A stretch of 34,324 bases of DNA. Source: Candidatus Muiribacterium halophilum. Its GTDB lineage: Bacteria; Muiribacteriota; Muiribacteriia; Muiribacteriales; Muiribacteriaceae. Shown here in pieces: positions 33,040 to 34,324 of the stretch. The stretch's first letter is position 1. Each line of letters opens with the position of its first letter. A model generated the notes under the pieces. That model did no database searches, was not told the origin of the DNA, and saw only the letters and a list, made by a program, of their open reading frames with translations. The stretch is taken from assembly GCA_023228995.1 (NCBI GenBank), contig JALOAD010000039.1:1-34324 (forward strand). The letters run 5' to 3'. A program made the translations under genes and the position numbers.

Positions 33040-33135
33040 AGACTCTTTAGAGTCTGCTTACTAGGAATACATAGTATTCCGCCCACTAAGGATTGTTAAT
33101 CCTGTTTACTAGGAATTACTTATAATCCGCTCACT
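33040..33135. repeat. Short hairpin array 4
   Basis: Four hairpins of different sequence with near-constant linkers: AGACTC-TTTA-GAGTCT (33040-33055), GGAATAC-ATA-GTATTCC (33064-33080), AGGATT-GTT-AATCCT (33089-33103) and an imperfect GGAATTA-CTTA-TAATCC type (33112-33128). The linkers are GCTTACT, GCCCACT, GTTTACT and GCTCACT, i.e. G-Y-Y-Y-ACT. It lies between the sigma-54 activator and the RiPP precursor gene. Confidence 0.8.
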
Positions 33136-33160
33136 TAAATTTATATATATCTTTTATATT

Positions 33161-33415
33161 TTAACTACAATATCTTTCCCAATAAAAACTTCTTGAATAT
33201 TTTCTTTCCTGCAAAAGAACCTGAGTGATTTTTCCATTTAGCGTATCTTTTAAAACAGTAACTTCAAGGTTTTCAGGAAATTCTCTTTCTGCAATTGTTT
33301 GTAATGCTTCTTTAGGATTATTCAATAAAAGTTCGCGAAATTCAATATTCCTCGCAGACTGTTTTAACATAGCTTTTACTATTTCTTCATACTCTTTTTT
33401 TGTTCCACTTTCCAT
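33161..33415 (-). CDS. NHLP-type RiPP precursor peptide
   Basis: 84 residues. Residues about 8-69 match the nitrile-hydratase-like leader peptide family: an N-terminal helix, then IEFRELLLNNPKEALQ (the F-R-x-x-L-L-x-x-P-x-x-A-L pattern), FPENLEVTVLKDT and a closing ITQVLL. After this comes a short tail of about 15 residues (RKYSRSFYWERYCS) rich in Tyr, Ser and Arg with one Trp and one Cys, the probable core. There is no double-Gly cleavage motif. AGGAGG precedes the ATG. The leader region contains a 9-bp inverted repeat (33439-33447 and 33485-33493). No modification enzyme or exporter is in the window, so it is an orphan here. A degenerate nitrile hydratase fragment is the less likely alternative. 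Confidence 0.75.
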   Translation of the reverse strand: MESGTKKEYEEIVKAMLKQSARNIEFRELLLNNPKEALQTIAEREFPENLEVTVLKDTLNGKITQVLLQERKYSRSFYWERYCS

Positions 33416-33636
33416 AGTTCCTCCTATCTTCCGTGAAAAATTGAAATCTTCTTTTAATTATTCATAAACTGTTGAAAACAATAAATTTCAATTCATTTAT
33501 GTTTCGGACTACCGGTAAAAAACAATTAATAGTTTTTTTATTAAAATAAAAAAATATAAAGTATTTTATTATATAAATAAATAAAGTTTTACTTAAGTTT
33601 AGTAAAAATCAAACCGATATAAATACATTACAAATT

Positions 33637-33642
33637 TATAAT
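33637..33642 (+). promoter_or_regulatory. -10 element for the 40-residue ORF
   Basis: A perfect TATAAT, 20 nt before the start codon of the small ORF. I see no clear -35. Confidence 0.4.
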
Positions 33643-33661
33643 AAAACATGGAGGTATTTTT

Positions 33662-33784
33662 ATGTTAATTGACTCAATATATAATTTTTTAAAAAATAAT
33701 AATGAAGCAAAAAGAAAAAGTAATTGCGATAAAAAACATTTTACGCACAATCCACCTAGAGAAATAAAAATAAAATTTGATTAA
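33662..33784 (+). CDS. 40-residue peptide, unknown function
   Basis: A short frame starting MLIDSIYNFLKNNNEA and ending in IKIKFD. GGAGG lies 8 nt before the ATG and a TATAAT 20 nt before it, so it is likely expressed. The N-terminal third is a short amphipathic segment, the middle is Lys/Arg-rich, and SNCDKKHFTHNPPRE holds one Cys, two His and two Pro. It is divergent from the NHLP precursor gene, 246 nt away. It could be a regulatory peptide, a second precursor or a toxin-like peptide; I recognise no family. Confidence 0.5.
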   Translation: MLIDSIYNFLKNNNEAKRKSNCDKKHFTHNPPREIKIKFD

Positions 33785-33832
33785 AAATCACTCAATTGAA
33801 TCCTCGGAAATTTTTAAAAAACTAAAAAAAAC

Positions 33833-33863
33833 AGATCCCGGCTCAGAATAGTACCAGGATGAC
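33833..33863. repeat. GTCATCCC-type hairpin
   Basis: AGATCCCGG, CTCAGAATAGTA, CCAGGATGAC: same unit and orientation as 16526-16556, with one stem mismatch. Confidence 0.75.
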
Positions 33864-33949
33864 AGATTTTTAATTTCCAATGTCGAATTAAAAGTAAAAT
33901 CTATTTTATAATGAAATTTGTTTATGACATGCTTTTGATTTTAAATAAG

Positions 33950-34175
33950 GATTAAAAAAATATGTCTGACAGCAATTACGAAAACTCGATATAAGTTTTT
34001 CAATATATAAACAACAAAGATATTATGAAAATATAAAGTTAAATGAAATATAAAACTTTGAAACATTTGAAAAACTTATAAAAATACATGGATGTATTTT
34101 AGAGTTTGAAGTGTAATAAAAAAAATTATAGGATTTAATTTTTTTTAAGGTGCAGACAGACATATTTGTTTTAAT
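33950..34175. mobile_element. Small inverted-repeat element (second MITE-like family)
   Basis: The left end GATTAAAAAAATATGTCTG (33950-33968) recurs inverted at the right end (reverse complement reads GATTAAAACAAATATGTCTG), with one extra base and one change. The 226-bp body has no gene. The left part is shared with 24351-24402. No target duplication is evident. Confidence 0.5.
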
Positions 34176-34204
34176 CACATTTATAGGATTTAATTTTTTT
34201 TAAG
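34126..34204. repeat. 24-bp direct repeat pair
   Basis: TTATAGGATTTAATTTTTTT plus AAG-ending flank occurs at 34126-34149 and again at 34181-34204, 55 bp apart. The second copy lies just outside the inverted-repeat element end, so the pair could mark an insertion or a slippage duplication. Confidence 0.6.
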
Positions 34205-34291
34205 TTTTAATGTTCAGTGAACAATAATTTAGCCAAAAAAAATGTTTTTGAAGCTTTTTATTAAATTGATAATATAAAAAAAATAAAAAAC

Positions 34292-34324
34292 AGATCCCGG
34301 CTCAGAATTGTACCAGGATGACAG
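34292..34324. repeat. GTCATCCC-type hairpin, cut by the window end
   Basis: AGATCCCGG, CTCAGAATTGTA, CCAGGATGACAG: another family member, continuing past the window edge. Confidence 0.7.

Larger units (their letters stand above)
33785..34324. other. Gene-free, repeat-rich region at the window end
   Basis: 540 bp with no supportable gene. It holds two GTCATCCC-type hairpins (33833-33863 and 34292-34324), an inverted-repeat element (33950-34175) and a 24-bp direct repeat (34126-34149 and 34181-34204). The rest is AT-rich without visible structure. Confidence 0.65.

Noticed and set aside
33040-33135. CRISPR array
   Set aside because: The conserved parts are only 7 nt, the variable parts are self-complementary, and no cas gene is present.

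Overview
The window is a very AT-rich bacterial chromosome segment using the standard bacterial code (TGA is a stop in several genes). Exported enzymes with signal peptides, an LplT/Aas-type lysophospholipid recycling pair and sigma-54 regulation point to a diderm bacterium. I cannot place it with confidence; an uncultured, repeat-rich lineage is the best reading. Most genes lie on the minus strand. The corA-GNAT pair, the recA operon and a 40-codon ORF lie on the plus strand. No tRNA, rRNA, CRISPR array or intact transposase was seen.

Layout. 1-1093: no gene, packed with repeats. 1094-5237: a GNAT/ATP-grasp pair, an ECF sigma factor operon with two overlapping membrane-protein genes, and a 58-residue zinc protein. 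5381-8637: corA, a GNAT fusion, a glycerophosphodiesterase and a kinase-like protein. 8873-12334: an ECF-type (energy-coupling factor) importer with a DUF364-like protein. 12550-16464: a PlsC-ACP-acyl-ACP synthetase fusion with an LplT-like transporter. 16870-22776: a hybrid sensor kinase, a secreted phospholipase D-like protein and a permuted NlpC/P60 protein. 22880-29100: a cyclase-family hydrolase, a sirtuin, alkaline phosphatase, YqeY, a zinc-ribbon/M48 membrane protease and a methyltransferase. 29736-32956: recA and a small gene behind a consensus sigma-54 promoter, convergent with a sigma-54 activator. 33161-33784: an NHLP-type RiPP precursor and a divergent 40-residue ORF.

Repeats dominate the spaces between genes. 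(a) A 41-42 bp element at the 3' end of four minus-strand genes supplies their last codons and stops and carries a promoter-like TTGACA/TATAAG pair. (b) Three copies of a ~150 bp MITE have inverted ends and probable target duplications. (c) GTCATCCCGG-type hairpins recur. (d) Arrays of short hairpins of differing sequence are joined by conserved short linkers. (e) A second inverted-repeat element family is present.

The points most worth follow-up are the orphan RiPP precursor, the 3'-end repeat that tails unrelated proteins, the sigma-54-driven recA operon beside a sigma-54 activator with an unrecognised Rossmann-like sensor, and the hairpin arrays.
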